A stretch of DNA of 64,000 nt, taken from assembly GCA_965243335.1 (NCBI GenBank), contig OZ251545.1, forward strand, positions 3,658,001 through 3,722,000. The letters run 5' to 3'. A program made the translations under genes and the position numbers. Position 1 is the stretch's first letter. Each line of letters opens with the position of its first letter. The notes under the pieces are model-generated. The model did no database searches. It had not been told where the DNA came from and worked only from the letters and a program-made list of their open reading frames with translations. The stretch is from JAJDXW01 sp965243335 (GTDB lineage: Bacteria; Pseudomonadota; Gammaproteobacteria; HK1). Shown one piece after another: positions 35,293 to 43,310 of this stretch.

Positions 35293-35718
35293 TTGGCGAA
35301 CGAACAGCAAGGGGCGGGGCGCGACCTCAAGAACCTCAAGATGGAGCGCGACCGCCTGTATCTCGAGGAAGTGATCACCGACCTCGCGGCCGGCACGATC
35401 CGCCGGATGACCCCGCTCAAGGCCGACGGCGCGCCGGACCCGTCCCGCCCGACCCTGTACCTGGGCCAGGCCCAGGTCCTGTCCGCGATGGGGCCGGTGC
35501 CGATCCAGTTCGAACTCGATGCGGGCAGCCTGGAGGAGGCGATCGAGATGTTCGGGCCGGAGGCGGAGCAGGCGGTGCGCCGGATGGTCGACGAGCTGCG
35601 GGAGCTCCAGCGCGAACAGGCGTCGCAGATCGTGGTGCCCGGGTCCGGGGCGGTGCCGGGCGGCGGCCCGATGCCGGGCGGCGGTCCCATCCGGGGCGGG
35701 CGCATCCAGCTCACCTGA
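35293..35718 (+). CDS. Conserved hypothetical protein (small, acidic, Gly-rich tail)
   Basis: A 141-aa protein starting at the TTG at 35293, chosen because GAGGAG lies 7-12 nt before it; an in-frame ATG at 35263 would add ten residues. The core, KMERDRLYLEEVITDLAAGT, TIRRMTPLKADG and PTLYLGQAQVLSAMGPVPI, followed by LEEAIEMFGPEAEQAVRRMV, resembles a conserved cytoplasmic protein family of unknown function. The last 25 residues are a repetitive Gly/Pro tail. It diverges from the transaminase gene. Confidence 0.65.
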   Translation: MANEQQGAGRDLKNLKMERDRLYLEEVITDLAAGTIRRMTPLKADGAPDPSRPTLYLGQAQVLSAMGPVPIQFELDAGSLEEAIEMFGPEAEQAVRRMVDELRELQREQASQIVVPGSGAVPGGGPMPGGGPIRGGRIQLT

Positions 35719-35832
35719 CGGCCCGGAAGCTTCCCTGCCCGACGCTCTCGCGGCCCACCGGCCGACGGGCGATCCGGGCCGCGGGGTCGAAGGACCGGCC
35801 GAACGGCCGTTTCCCTCCCTCTCGTGCCGGGC

Positions 35833-36774
35833 TCAGGCGGGGTCCAGGCGCCCCGAGCGCGAGAACAGCAGGGTGCCGCCCACGCTCTCCGGAAGCACCG
35901 CCGCAAAGCGGTCCGGATCGGCGCCGGCGCCGGAGGGGCGCGGCAGGGAGTCGTGGACCACCACCCCGGGGGCCGCTTCGGCCAGCGCGCGCGCCCGCGC
36001 CGGCTCCGTGGCCGCGAGGCCGTAGCCGGCGATGAACGGGAGGGCGGGAACCTCGGCCCCCGGCAGCCGTTCCCGGAACCCCTCGGCGGTGAACAGCGAC
36101 ACCCCGCCGCGCGACAGGCGGATCGCCGCCGCCCCCGGCCCCGCCCGGTCCGCGGGCAGGCCGAGGTAGGCCGAATAGCGGGCCGCCGCCTCGTCGAGGT
36201 CCTCCACCACGATCCAGACTTCCGCCAGGTCTTCGGCGGTATTGGGATGCCCGAGGTAGCGCGTCTGCCACAGGTGCTCGGGGGTGTGGTGGGTGAGGAA
36301 CTGCACCCTCCCCTCCGCCATCGAGCCGAGCTCGGCGCGCCCGACCGTGAAGCGGAGGGTCGCGGTTCCGCCGCCCTCCGTCTCCACCTCGCGCCGCAGC
36401 GCCACGACCGGGCGCTGCGGAAACCCCAGCGCATCCAGCCGCACCTGCTCGGCCTTGGTGTCGGACGATCCGAAGGCGAGGAGGTGGACGCCCACGTAGC
36501 GGTCGATGCCGGCCTGGAGCTCGCGGCCGATGGGGGTGGGCGCGAGCGGGGCGAGGATCTCGAGGTAGCCCGAACGCAGCATGATGCACCGGTTCGCGGA
36601 CCCGACCGGGGAGACCGGGGCCCCGGGGCGCGGGGAGGCGTGCTGCTCGCTCCAGGGCGTCAGGACGAAGCCGAGCGATTCGAGGGGCTCGCTCGCCGCC
36701 TCGAGGTCCGGCGCCCAGTGGGCGACGTGGTCGAGGAGCTTCTCGCCTTCGGCGGGGATCTGGTTCGGGACCAT
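35833..36774 (-). CDS. Glyoxalase-like (VOC superfamily) protein
   Basis: A 313-aa protein with a glyoxalase_3-type VOC domain. Residues 10-60 show KLLDHVAHWAPDLEAASEPL and SLGFVLTPWSEQH, then GSANRCIMLRSGYLEILAP; a second VOC-like repeat has VWIVVEDLDEAAARYSAYLG. The two halves each form paired beta-alpha-beta units. Functions in this group are mixed (isomerases, dioxygenases) and cannot be assigned. The ATG at 36774 has only a weak Shine-Dalgarno; a GTG at 36816 is in frame. Confidence 0.72.
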   Translation of the reverse strand: MVPNQIPAEGEKLLDHVAHWAPDLEAASEPLESLGFVLTPWSEQHASPRPGAPVSPVGSANRCIMLRSGYLEILAPLAPTPIGRELQAGIDRYVGVHLLAFGSSDTKAEQVRLDALGFPQRPVVALRREVETEGGGTATLRFTVGRAELGSMAEGRVQFLTHHTPEHLWQTRYLGHPNTAEDLAEVWIVVEDLDEAAARYSAYLGLPADRAGPGAAAIRLSRGGVSLFTAEGFRERLPGAEVPALPFIAGYGLAATEPARARALAEAAPGVVVHDSLPRPSGAGADPDRFAAVLPESVGGTLLFSRSGRLDPA

Positions 36775-37091
36775 GCGGGGCTCATGGGCGGCGGCGAGCC
36801 CGTGAGCTTGCCGCACGCGCGGCGAAAAGTCGAACCCGACCTGTCGGGCCGCCGCTCCGCGCTCCGGTCCCCGCAGCGGACGATCGGAAGCGGCGCGCGT
36901 TCAGTCCTCCTGAAGCGAGTCCAGGACCCGCCGCCCCCCGATACTCCGCGAGCCCCTCTTGCCATGCCGAGGCGCATACGCCTATAAAGCGGCCCGGGCC
37001 TCGACCGGATCGGCGTATAGCAAACCGGCGGCGCCGGCCCCACCGGCGCGCCGTGCGCCGCGGTCCATGCAACAGACAGCGGGAGCACTCC
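36775..37091. other. Divergent spacer before hydantoinase B
   Basis: A 317-bp spacer between the divergent glyoxalase-like and hydantoinase B genes. No gene or clear repeat was found. A 'catacgcctataaagc' stretch near 36975-36990 is the only A/T-richer spot and could contain a promoter -10. Confidence 0.35.
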
Positions 37092-38909
37092 ATGGCCGAA
37101 ATCCAGGACCCCATCGGGTTCGAGCTGTTCAAGAACTCGCTTTTCTCGATCGCAGACGAGATGGCGCTCACCATCTGCCGCACGACCTATTCCGGCGTGC
37201 TGCGCGACAACATGGACTTCTCGACCGCCTTCGCGGACGAGAACGGCAAGCTGGTCGCGCAGGGCCTCACCCTGCCGGGGCACCTCGGCTCCATCCCGAC
37301 CGCCCTCGACGTGGTGGTCGAGCGCTTCGGGGACGACACCCATCCGGGAGACGTGTTCATCCTGAACGATCCGTTCGACGGCGGCATGCACCTCCCCGAC
37401 GTCTTCATCTTCCAGCCGATCTTCGTCGGCGGCGAACGGATCGCCTACGCGGCGACCATCTGCCACCACGCCGACGTGGGGGGCCGGGTGCCGGGGTCGA
37501 ACGCCTCCGACTCCACCGAGATCTACCAGGAGGGGCTTCGCATCCCGCCCCTCAAGCTCTATGACCGGGGCCGGTCGAACGACGCGATCTGGGCCTTCGT
37601 CGAACGCAACGTGCGGATCCCGGTCCAGATATTCGGCGACCTGCGGGCCCAGCTCGCGGCCTGCAAGATCGCGGAGCGCCAGTTCCTGGAGCTGGTCGAT
37701 GCCTACGGGGTCGAGACGAGCCGGGCGTACATGCAGGAGGTCATCGACTACGCCGAGCGCCTGACCCGCGCGGCGGTGGCCGAGCTGCCGGACGGGGAGT
37801 TCACCTTCGAGGACTGGATCGACGACGACGGCATCGAGCTCGACCGCCCGATCCGGCTCTTCTGCCGCATCGAGAAGAAGGGCGACCGGATGATGGTGGA
37901 CTGGACGGGGACCTCCGACCAGGTGCGGGGCGCGATCAACAACACCCTCTCGTTCACCAAGGCGGCGAGCTACACCGCGATCCGCTCCGTGCTGCCCCAG
38001 GGCATCCCGAACAACGAGGGGGTGTTCCGGGTCATCGACGTCACCGCCCCGAGCGGGACCATCGCGAACGGGGTCCTCCCCGCGGCCTGCGCGGCGCGCG
38101 GGCTCACCGGGTTCCGCATGGTCGACTGCGCGTTCGGGGCGCTCGCGATGATGCTGCCGGACCGGGTGTGCGCCGCCTCCGACGGGGGCAACACCTGCAT
38201 CACCATCGGCGGCTACGACGCGGAGCGCCGGCCCTTCATCTGCGTCGACTTCACGGCCGGCACGTGGGGCGGGCGGCCCTGGGCGGACGGGCTCCAGGGC
38301 AACTCCAACATGTTCGCCAACATGGCGTCGCAGTCGGCGGAGGTGATGGAGGCGGAGCAGCCGGTGGAGATCCTCGCCTACGAGTTCGTGCAGGACCGCG
38401 CCGGCCCCGGCAAGTTCCGGGGCGGGGCTCCGTACCGGCGCGACATCCGGCTCGACGAGGCGGAGGCGGTGCTGCAGATCCGCTCGGACCGGAAGAAGAT
38501 CCGCCCCTACGGGCTGTACGGCGGGCGGCCGGGCCGGCCCTCCGCGAACGTGCTCAACCCGCATCGCAACGCCCAGGCGCTCGAATCCAAGGTCACCGCC
38601 ACGATGTTCCGAGGCGACGTGATCCGGCACGAGTGGGCCGGCGGCGGCGGGTGGGGCGACCCGCTCGAGCGGGACCCGGAGCGCGTGCTCCGCGACGTAC
38701 GGAACGAGTACGTGTCGGCGGGGTCGGCCCGCGACGACTACGGGGTGGTCGTCGACACGGACACGTGGGCGGTGGACGAGGCGGCGACCGCCGAGCTCCG
38801 CGCTGAGCGGCGGGCGCGGGCGCCGGCGGGCCGCGGGGCCGGGAGCGCGCCGGTCGCCTGGACCGACGACGGCGCGCCGACCCCGCCAGTGGCGGCAGCG
38901 GCGGATTGA
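37092..38909 (+). CDS. hyuB: Hydantoinase B / oxoprolinase family protein
   Basis: A 605-aa HyuB-type subunit that works with HyuA in ATP-dependent opening of hydantoin or 5-oxoproline rings, or carboxylation-type reactions. It shows SIADEMALTICRTTYSGVLR, DNMDFSTAF, LPGHLGSIPTALDVV, the HPGDVFILNDPFDGGMHLPD block, and HHADVGGRVPGSNA with likely metal-binding His/Asp. The ATG at 37092 is the family start. Its partner hyuA is not adjacent but lies at 53700-55805, beyond the RiPP cluster. The C-terminal 30 residues are a variable Ala/Pro-rich tail. Confidence 0.9.
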   Translation: MAEIQDPIGFELFKNSLFSIADEMALTICRTTYSGVLRDNMDFSTAFADENGKLVAQGLTLPGHLGSIPTALDVVVERFGDDTHPGDVFILNDPFDGGMHLPDVFIFQPIFVGGERIAYAATICHHADVGGRVPGSNASDSTEIYQEGLRIPPLKLYDRGRSNDAIWAFVERNVRIPVQIFGDLRAQLAACKIAERQFLELVDAYGVETSRAYMQEVIDYAERLTRAAVAELPDGEFTFEDWIDDDGIELDRPIRLFCRIEKKGDRMMVDWTGTSDQVRGAINNTLSFTKAASYTAIRSVLPQGIPNNEGVFRVIDVTAPSGTIANGVLPAACAARGLTGFRMVDCAFGALAMMLPDRVCAASDGGNTCITIGGYDAERRPFICVDFTAGTWGGRPWADGLQGNSNMFANMASQSAEVMEAEQPVEILAYEFVQDRAGPGKFRGGAPYRRDIRLDEAEAVLQIRSDRKKIRPYGLYGGRPGRPSANVLNPHRNAQALESKVTATMFRGDVIRHEWAGGGGWGDPLERDPERVLRDVRNEYVSAGSARDDYGVVVDTDTWAVDEAATAELRAERRARAPAGRGAGSAPVAWTDDGAPTPPVAAAAD

Positions 38910-39008
38910 CCGCCGCCCGGGGCCGCGCGCGTGGGTTACACTCTCGCGGGCTGTCCCGATGGGACCGATCATTGGACCGAACCGGCAAGTCCGGGGGAGG
39001 CAGAGACA

Positions 39009-39278
39009 GTGGCGGACGAGAAGAAGCCTGCGGAGGCCAGCGCTCGCGAGGGGCTGAGCCCGGAGCGGCTCGAGCGGAACCAGCAGGTGTACGCCGACGT
39101 GGTCGACAAGTACTACGGCGACCCCGACTTCAAGGCGCGGATGGAGGCGGACCCGACCGCCGTGCTCAAGGCCGAAGGCGTGGAAATCCCGGGCGGCGCC
39201 AAGGTCAAGCTTCTGTTCAACACCGAGAGCCTCCTCCACATCGTGCTGCCGACGCTCGATTCCGGCGGGGGAGAATAG
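39009..39278 (+). CDS. NHLP-family leader peptide, apparently without a core
   Basis: An 89-aa protein homologous to the nitrile hydratase leader peptide (NHLP) class of RiPP precursors: LERNQQVYADVVDKYYGDPD, FKARMEADPTAVLKAEGVEI, PGGAKVKLLFNTES and HIVLPTLDSGG. It stops two residues after a GG site (residues 86-88), where a normal NHLP precursor would begin its core. It may be a stand-alone leader acting in trans, a decayed precursor or a partner of the enzymes. The GTG at 39009 has GGAGG 9 nt before. tolC begins 4 nt after its stop. Confidence 0.8.
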   Translation: MADEKKPAEASAREGLSPERLERNQQVYADVVDKYYGDPDFKARMEADPTAVLKAEGVEIPGGAKVKLLFNTESLLHIVLPTLDSGGGE

Positions 39279-39282
39279 CCCC

Positions 39283-40737
39283 GTGGACCGGCGCCCGGCG
39301 GTCCTGCTGGCGACGGCGTTCGCGCTCTTCGCCGCGCCGGCGCAGGCCCTCACCATCGAGGAGGCGATGGCGGAGGCGGTCCGGTCCAACCCGACCGTCC
39401 TCGCCGCGCTTCAGGCGGCCCGCTCCCGCCATGAGGGGGCGCCCCTCGCACGCTCGGCCTGGCGGCCCACCGTCGAGGCGAACGTCTCCGGGAGCTTCAC
39501 CCGGATCGGAAGCGACCCGGTCACCAGGACCAATTGGACCGAGATCCCGGTCTACGACGACGACGGCGGGCTCGTCGGCCGCACCCCCACGTTGCCCCTT
39601 CCGGTCCCGGGAAGGGCCGCGAGCGACGGGCGCGATCGGCAGACGGTCGAGCTGGTCCTGACCCAGAACCTCTACCGCGGCGGCGGGCGCCGGGCGGTGC
39701 TCCGCCAGGCCGAAGAGGGGGTGCGGCTCGGGCACGCCGACGTCGAAGCCGCCGAACAGCGGGTGCTCCTGCAAACCGCGGCGGCCTATCTCGACGTGCT
39801 CCGGGCCGAGCGTTTCGTCGCGCTGCGGGAGGCATCGCTGGCCGCTTTCGAGGCGCACGCCCGGGACACCCGCGCACAGTACGAGGTGGGAGACCGGACC
39901 CGCGCCGACGTGGCCCAGGCCGATGCGGAGCGGGAGGTGGCCGCCGCCGAGGCCGGCGCTGCGGCGGCGGACCTGGAAGTGCGGCGCGCCCGGTTCGAGA
40001 CCGTGGTCGGATTGCCCCCGCGGGATCTTGTGCCGGCGGGGGAGCCGGGCGGTCTGCCCGGGTCCCTGGACGCGGCGCGCCAGGCGGCGGAGTCCGGCCG
40101 GCCGGCGGTGCGCGCCGCGCTGCACGCGGAGCGGGCCGCCTCGCACGCGGTGCGCGCGGAGAAGGGGGGCCTGCTGCCGCGCGTCGATCTGAGCGGATCG
40201 ATCACGAGAAGCGTCGGGCACGGCAGCGCCGGGCTCTACAGCACCGACTCGACCGTCGGCGTGCGCTTGACCATGCCCCTCTACCAGGCCGGGTCGGGCA
40301 GCGCGCGGCTGCGCCGAGCGAGGCACGCGCACGCGCAGCTACGGGACGAACGGTACGCGGCGCAGCGCGAAGCGGTGCAGCGGGCTACCAGCGCTTGGCG
40401 CAACCTCCATTCGGCGCGGCAGCGGCACACCGCGCTCACCGCCGCGGTCGAGGCGTCGCGGGTCGCGCTCGCCGGCATCCGGCGCGAGGCGGAGATCGGC
40501 GAACGCACCGTGCGGGAGGTCCTGGATGCGGAGCGGAGCCTCGTCTCGTACCAGGTGAGGGCCCTCGACGCGGAGCGCGACGCAGTCGTCGAAGCCTATA
40601 CGCTCCTGGAGGCGGTCGGCATGCTCACCGCGCGGGCGCTCGGGATCGAGGGCCTGGCCGACCTCGACCGCGAAGCCGAGGAGGCGCGCCGGAGCCTTGC
40701 CCCCGGATGGCTGTCGCTCCGCGGGAGCCGCGACTGA
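39283..40737 (+). CDS. tolC: TolC-family outer membrane efflux protein
   Basis: A 484-aa outer-membrane channel component of type I secretion. A signal peptide is clear (RRPAVLLATAFALFAAPAQA, cleaved after AQA near residue 22), followed by LTIEEAMAEAVRSNPTVLAA and two TolC repeats with long amphipathic helices (ETVVGLPPRDL, then ERTVREVLDAERSLVSYQVR). It begins at a GTG only 4 nt after the NHLP-like gene and is likely its operon partner. It would form the export channel with the HlyD and NHLM ABC proteins encoded at 43.3-49.8 kb. Confidence 0.88.
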   Translation: MDRRPAVLLATAFALFAAPAQALTIEEAMAEAVRSNPTVLAALQAARSRHEGAPLARSAWRPTVEANVSGSFTRIGSDPVTRTNWTEIPVYDDDGGLVGRTPTLPLPVPGRAASDGRDRQTVELVLTQNLYRGGGRRAVLRQAEEGVRLGHADVEAAEQRVLLQTAAAYLDVLRAERFVALREASLAAFEAHARDTRAQYEVGDRTRADVAQADAEREVAAAEAGAAAADLEVRRARFETVVGLPPRDLVPAGEPGGLPGSLDAARQAAESGRPAVRAALHAERAASHAVRAEKGGLLPRVDLSGSITRSVGHGSAGLYSTDSTVGVRLTMPLYQAGSGSARLRRARHAHAQLRDERYAAQREAVQRATSAWRNLHSARQRHTALTAAVEASRVALAGIRREAEIGERTVREVLDAERSLVSYQVRALDAERDAVVEAYTLLEAVGMLTARALGIEGLADLDREAEEARRSLAPGWLSLRGSRD

Positions 40738-40926
40738 GCCCTCATTCATCGCCTCGACGGCGCGCAGGCGCCTCGCCTCGAGCCCGGGCTCCGCGCCGGA
40801 AGCCCGCACCTGCCCCCGGTCCATGCCCCGCCCGAGCCGATCCGCTGTCCGGGGCGCGGACGTATTTCCCCGCCCGCTCTTCTCACTGGGCTCCCGCGGC
40901 GGACGCCTCCCAGGGCAGGGGCGCGG

Positions 40927-41826
40927 TCACGTCCCGCTCCGGGAGCCTCGTTCTGGCGGCGCCCTGCCCGCGCCGGCGGTCATGTTGAGGCGGTTCCCGT
41001 AGAAGATGACGATCGCCCCCACCAGCACGAAGACGTCGATCGCCTCCGCGTAGACCAGGAACCCGACGAGGATCGAGAGCGGAAGCCGCACGAAGTCGAC
41101 GGGGGCGACGGCGCTCGCATCGGCGAGCGCGAACGCCCGCGCGAAGCAGTAGTGGTTCGAGAACCCCGCGAGCCCCACGACCAGGAGCCACGGCCAGAGC
41201 GCCGGGGAAGGCGCCGTCCAGCCGGGGAGCGCGAGGGCGAGGGCGATCGGTAGCTGGACGGCGTTCATCCAGAACAGGATGGTGAAGGGATGCTCGGTGG
41301 CGGCGAGGGTCCGGGTGAGCACGAACATCAGTGCGAATCCGGCGGCGGCGGCGAGGACCGCGAACGCCGCGGGGTCGACGATCGCGGCGCCCGGTCGCAG
41401 GATGACGAGAACGCCCGCGAACCCGAGCAGGATCCCGCCCACCCGGCGCCGGTTCAGGCGCTCGCGGAGGAGGAGGGCGGCGAGCACCGCGGTCCACACC
41501 GGGGAGGTGAATTCGAGGGCGATGACCTCCCCGAGGGGAAGCTGGGTGAGGCCGTAGAACCACGCCGCCTGCGCGGCGAAGTGCACCGTACTGCGGACCC
41601 CGTGGCTGCCGAGGCGCCGGGTGCGGCACAGGTTCCCGCGCGCGAGGAGGAGGATCGGGGCGAGGAAGACGAGGCAGAGCGCGTTGCGGAAGCAGACGAT
41701 CTCGAAGATGGAGAGCTCGCGGGTGAGCTCCCGGCCGGCGACCGCGATCGCGATGAGGGACACGACCGCCCCCAGCATCCAGGCGGCGGCGCGGAGCGGG
41801 AGGCGCGGGGCGCGGGGCGCGGACAT
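40927..41826 (-). CDS. EamA (DMT) family transporter
   Basis: A 299-aa inner-membrane protein with two EamA repeats and about ten hydrophobic segments, including AAWMLGAVVSLIAIAVAG, CLVFLAPILLLA, FAVLAAAAGFALMFVL, WPWLLVVGLAGFSNHYCF and VFVLVGAIVIFYG. Such transporters export amino acids, nucleosides or other metabolites. It lies on the opposite strand between tolC and the precursor-peptide genes; a role in the peptide cluster is possible but not shown. A different EamA gene is at 57376. Confidence 0.86.
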   Translation of the reverse strand: MSAPRAPRLPLRAAAWMLGAVVSLIAIAVAGRELTRELSIFEIVCFRNALCLVFLAPILLLARGNLCRTRRLGSHGVRSTVHFAAQAAWFYGLTQLPLGEVIALEFTSPVWTAVLAALLLRERLNRRRVGGILLGFAGVLVILRPGAAIVDPAAFAVLAAAAGFALMFVLTRTLAATEHPFTILFWMNAVQLPIALALALPGWTAPSPALWPWLLVVGLAGFSNHYCFARAFALADASAVAPVDFVRLPLSILVGFLVYAEAIDVFVLVGAIVIFYGNRLNMTAGAGRAPPERGSRSGT

Positions 41827-41941
41827 GGGCGGGCTCTCGGCGCGGGCGGCGGGTCCGCGGGGCGGGGGGAAGGATAACCGCCGGGGGGCCCGCCGCCGGC
41901 CCGCCGTCCCGCGCCGCAATCCGCTCGCTCAGCTCAGCCTC

Positions 41942-41970
41942 TTGCAGCAAGCCTGGTGGTTGCGTTAGGC
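41942..41970 (+). promoter_or_regulatory. Candidate promoter for the tandem precursor peptides
   Basis: TTGCAG and TTAGGC are 17 nt apart, and the first precursor ATG is at 42008. The architecture resembles the candidate before the NHLP precursor (TTGACC, 17 nt, TTACGT at 50800-50828). The -10 matches are poor, so this is a weak prediction. Confidence 0.3.
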
Positions 41971-42007
41971 TCGCCTCCCCGCTCACTTGCCACGAGAGGT
42001 GTTCCCA

Positions 42008-42238
42008 ATGGACCGCCCAACCACCGAACCGCCAGCCGCCGAGCAAGCGGCCGCCGAGCAGCCGGCCACCCTCACCGACGAGGAGCTTCAGGACGTCGCC
42101 GCCGGGGCCGCCTCCCAGATCGACTACGACGCCAGCCTCCACCAGGTCTGGCCGGGTCGTACCCGGTCTGCTGACTGGTGGCGCGATGACTCCGCGACCC
42201 TCACCGGCAGCGTGTCCGGTGGCAGCGGCATTTCCTGA
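42008..42238 (+). CDS. RiPP precursor peptide 1 (DELQDVAAG leader)
   Basis: A 76-aa peptide with a proline-rich start (MDRPTTEPPAAEQ), a leader motif TLTDEELQDVAAGA at residues 21-34 typical of C39-processed bacteriocin leaders, and a core of about 42 residues. The core has ADWWRDDSATLTGSVSGG near its end and no Cys. Its start region and C-terminal third are near-identical to precursor 2. GAGAGG lies 10 nt upstream. The likely export route is the NHLM system in the same cluster. Confidence 0.75.
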   Translation: MDRPTTEPPAAEQAAAEQPATLTDEELQDVAAGAASQIDYDASLHQVWPGRTRSADWWRDDSATLTGSVSGGSGIS

Positions 42239-42302
42239 ACCTGCCCCCCGGCGCCGCTCGGACCGACTTTCCTCCCACCTGCCACCAGAGAGGAGATTCA
42301 CA

Positions 42303-42506
42303 ATGGACCGCCCAACCACCGAACCGCCAGCCGCCGAACAGCCGGGCGCCCTCACCGACGACGAGCTTCAGGACGTCGCCGCCGGGGCCGACTGGGAGTT
42401 CTACCCCAACGGATTCGCGTCGCATCGCCCGCGCAGCAGTGACTGGTGGCGCGATGACTCCGCGACCCTCACCGGCAGCGTGTCCGGCGGCAGCGGCATT
42501 TCCTGA
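42303..42506 (+). CDS. RiPP precursor peptide 2 (DELQDVAAG leader)
   Basis: A 67-aa peptide from the same duplication as precursor 1. The leader reads ALTDDELQDVAAGA (residues 16-29), followed by a variable stretch DWEFYPNGFASHRPRSS, then the same DWWRDDSATLTG C-terminus as precursor 1. The conserved end and variable middle suggest the shared WWRDDS segment is a modification or recognition site. GAGAGGAG precedes the ATG at 42303. No Cys is present. Confidence 0.75.
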   Translation: MDRPTTEPPAAEQPGALTDDELQDVAAGADWEFYPNGFASHRPRSSDWWRDDSATLTGSVSGGSGIS

Positions 42507-42607
42507 ACCTGCCTCCCGGCGCCGCTCGGACCGACTTTCCTCCCACCTGCCACCAGAGAGGAGATTCACAATGGACCGCCCAGCCACCAAACCACCAGCC
42601 GCCGAGC
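42440..42607 (+). repeat. Second unit of a 268-bp-period duplication
   Basis: Sequence from 42172 onward ('tgactggtggcgcg...') recurs from 42440 onward, covering the end of each precursor gene, the spacer ('ccggcgccgctcggaccgac...') and the start of the next gene. The two copies are nearly identical, so the duplication is recent or kept similar by recombination. The third gene (42571-42741) has diverged after its leader. Confidence 0.8.
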
Positions 42608-42741
42608 AGCCGGCCACCCTCACCGACGACGAGCTTCAGGACGTCGCCGCCGGAGCCGACTGGGATCTGTATCGCTGGCACCATTACTGGCACGACGATG
42701 ATTGGCTGGGATGGGGCGACCGCCACAGAGGCCCGTTCTGA
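42571..42741 (+). CDS. RiPP precursor peptide 3 (DELQDVAAG leader, His/Trp core)
   Basis: A 56-aa peptide with the shared leader (PATLTDDELQDVAAGA, residues 15-30) and a different core, DWDLYRWHHYWHDDDWLGWG followed by a charged end. The core has five Trp, several His and Asp, and no Cys. It would suit metal binding or Trp-directed modification. GAGAGGAG precedes the ATG at 42571. A GC hairpin follows the stop. Confidence 0.75.
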   Translation: MDRPATKPPAAEQPATLTDDELQDVAAGADWDLYRWHHYWHDDDWLGWGDRHRGPF

Positions 42742-42756
42742 ACCCGCCTTCCCGCA

Positions 42757-42779
42757 CCGGGGGGCGTTTGCCCCCCCGG
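42757..42779 (+). terminator. GC-rich hairpin after precursor 3
   Basis: ccggggggc and gcccccccgg form a strong stem with a small loop. No T-run follows directly ('gtttcttt' is about 16 nt on), so it may be a weak or factor-dependent terminator or an attenuator between precursor 3 and precursor 4. Confidence 0.45.
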
Positions 42780-42930
42780 CGCCGCACGGGTTCACGTTTC
42801 TTTGACGATCCGAGCCGCCCCGGGAAACCCGGAACGGCTCGGATCGAGCCTCGTTCGGGGTACTGCGCCGCGGCTCGGGTCGGCGGACGTGTGGGGCGCC
42901 CGGACGGGAACGTCTGAAGAAGGGAGCACG

Positions 42931-43173
42931 ATGACCAAGACGCTGAGAGCTTTCGTACGAGCCGCTACGGACAGAACGGATCCGCCGGAGGGGGCCGCCC
43001 GGGCCGACGGTGACTTCAACCGGGAGATGACCGATTCCGAGATGGATCGGATCACGGGCGGCTACGAGGGTCCGGGGGACTACAACGTGAACGAGGACTC
43101 CTGGTGGAACCACGCCGACCGCGAGACGGCAACCCGGATCCTCCGGAGCTTGAGGGGGCGGGCGAGTAGCTGA
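42931..43173 (+). CDS. RiPP precursor peptide 4 (ITGG leader)
   Basis: An 80-aa peptide with a leader that ends NREMTDSEMDRITGG (GG at residues 43-44), a classic double-glycine site for C39 peptidases. The core then reads YEGPGDYNVNEDSWWNHADR and a basic helical tail, TRILRSLRGRASS. Like precursors 1 and 2 it holds an acidic plus WW segment, but the leader is different. AAGGGAG lies 6 nt before the ATG at 42931. It is the last gene before the converging ABC transporter. Confidence 0.72.
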   Translation: MTKTLRAFVRAATDRTDPPEGAARADGDFNREMTDSEMDRITGGYEGPGDYNVNEDSWWNHADRETATRILRSLRGRASS

Positions 43174-43310
43174 ACCGGTCCCCGCGGCGGCGCGGCTCCC
43201 CAAGCGGCGGCATCCGGCCTTCTCCTCAAGGCTCTCGCCCACCTGCCGCCGCATCGCTTTCCGCGGCGCAGGCCCCCGGCCTCCGGCCCGGATAGCCTCC
43301 CGCCCCGGGG

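Noticed and set aside
40927..41826. EamA gene as the exporter of the peptide cluster
   Set aside because: EamA transporters move small metabolites, it is on the opposite strand, and a dedicated NHLM export system is present; only position links it.
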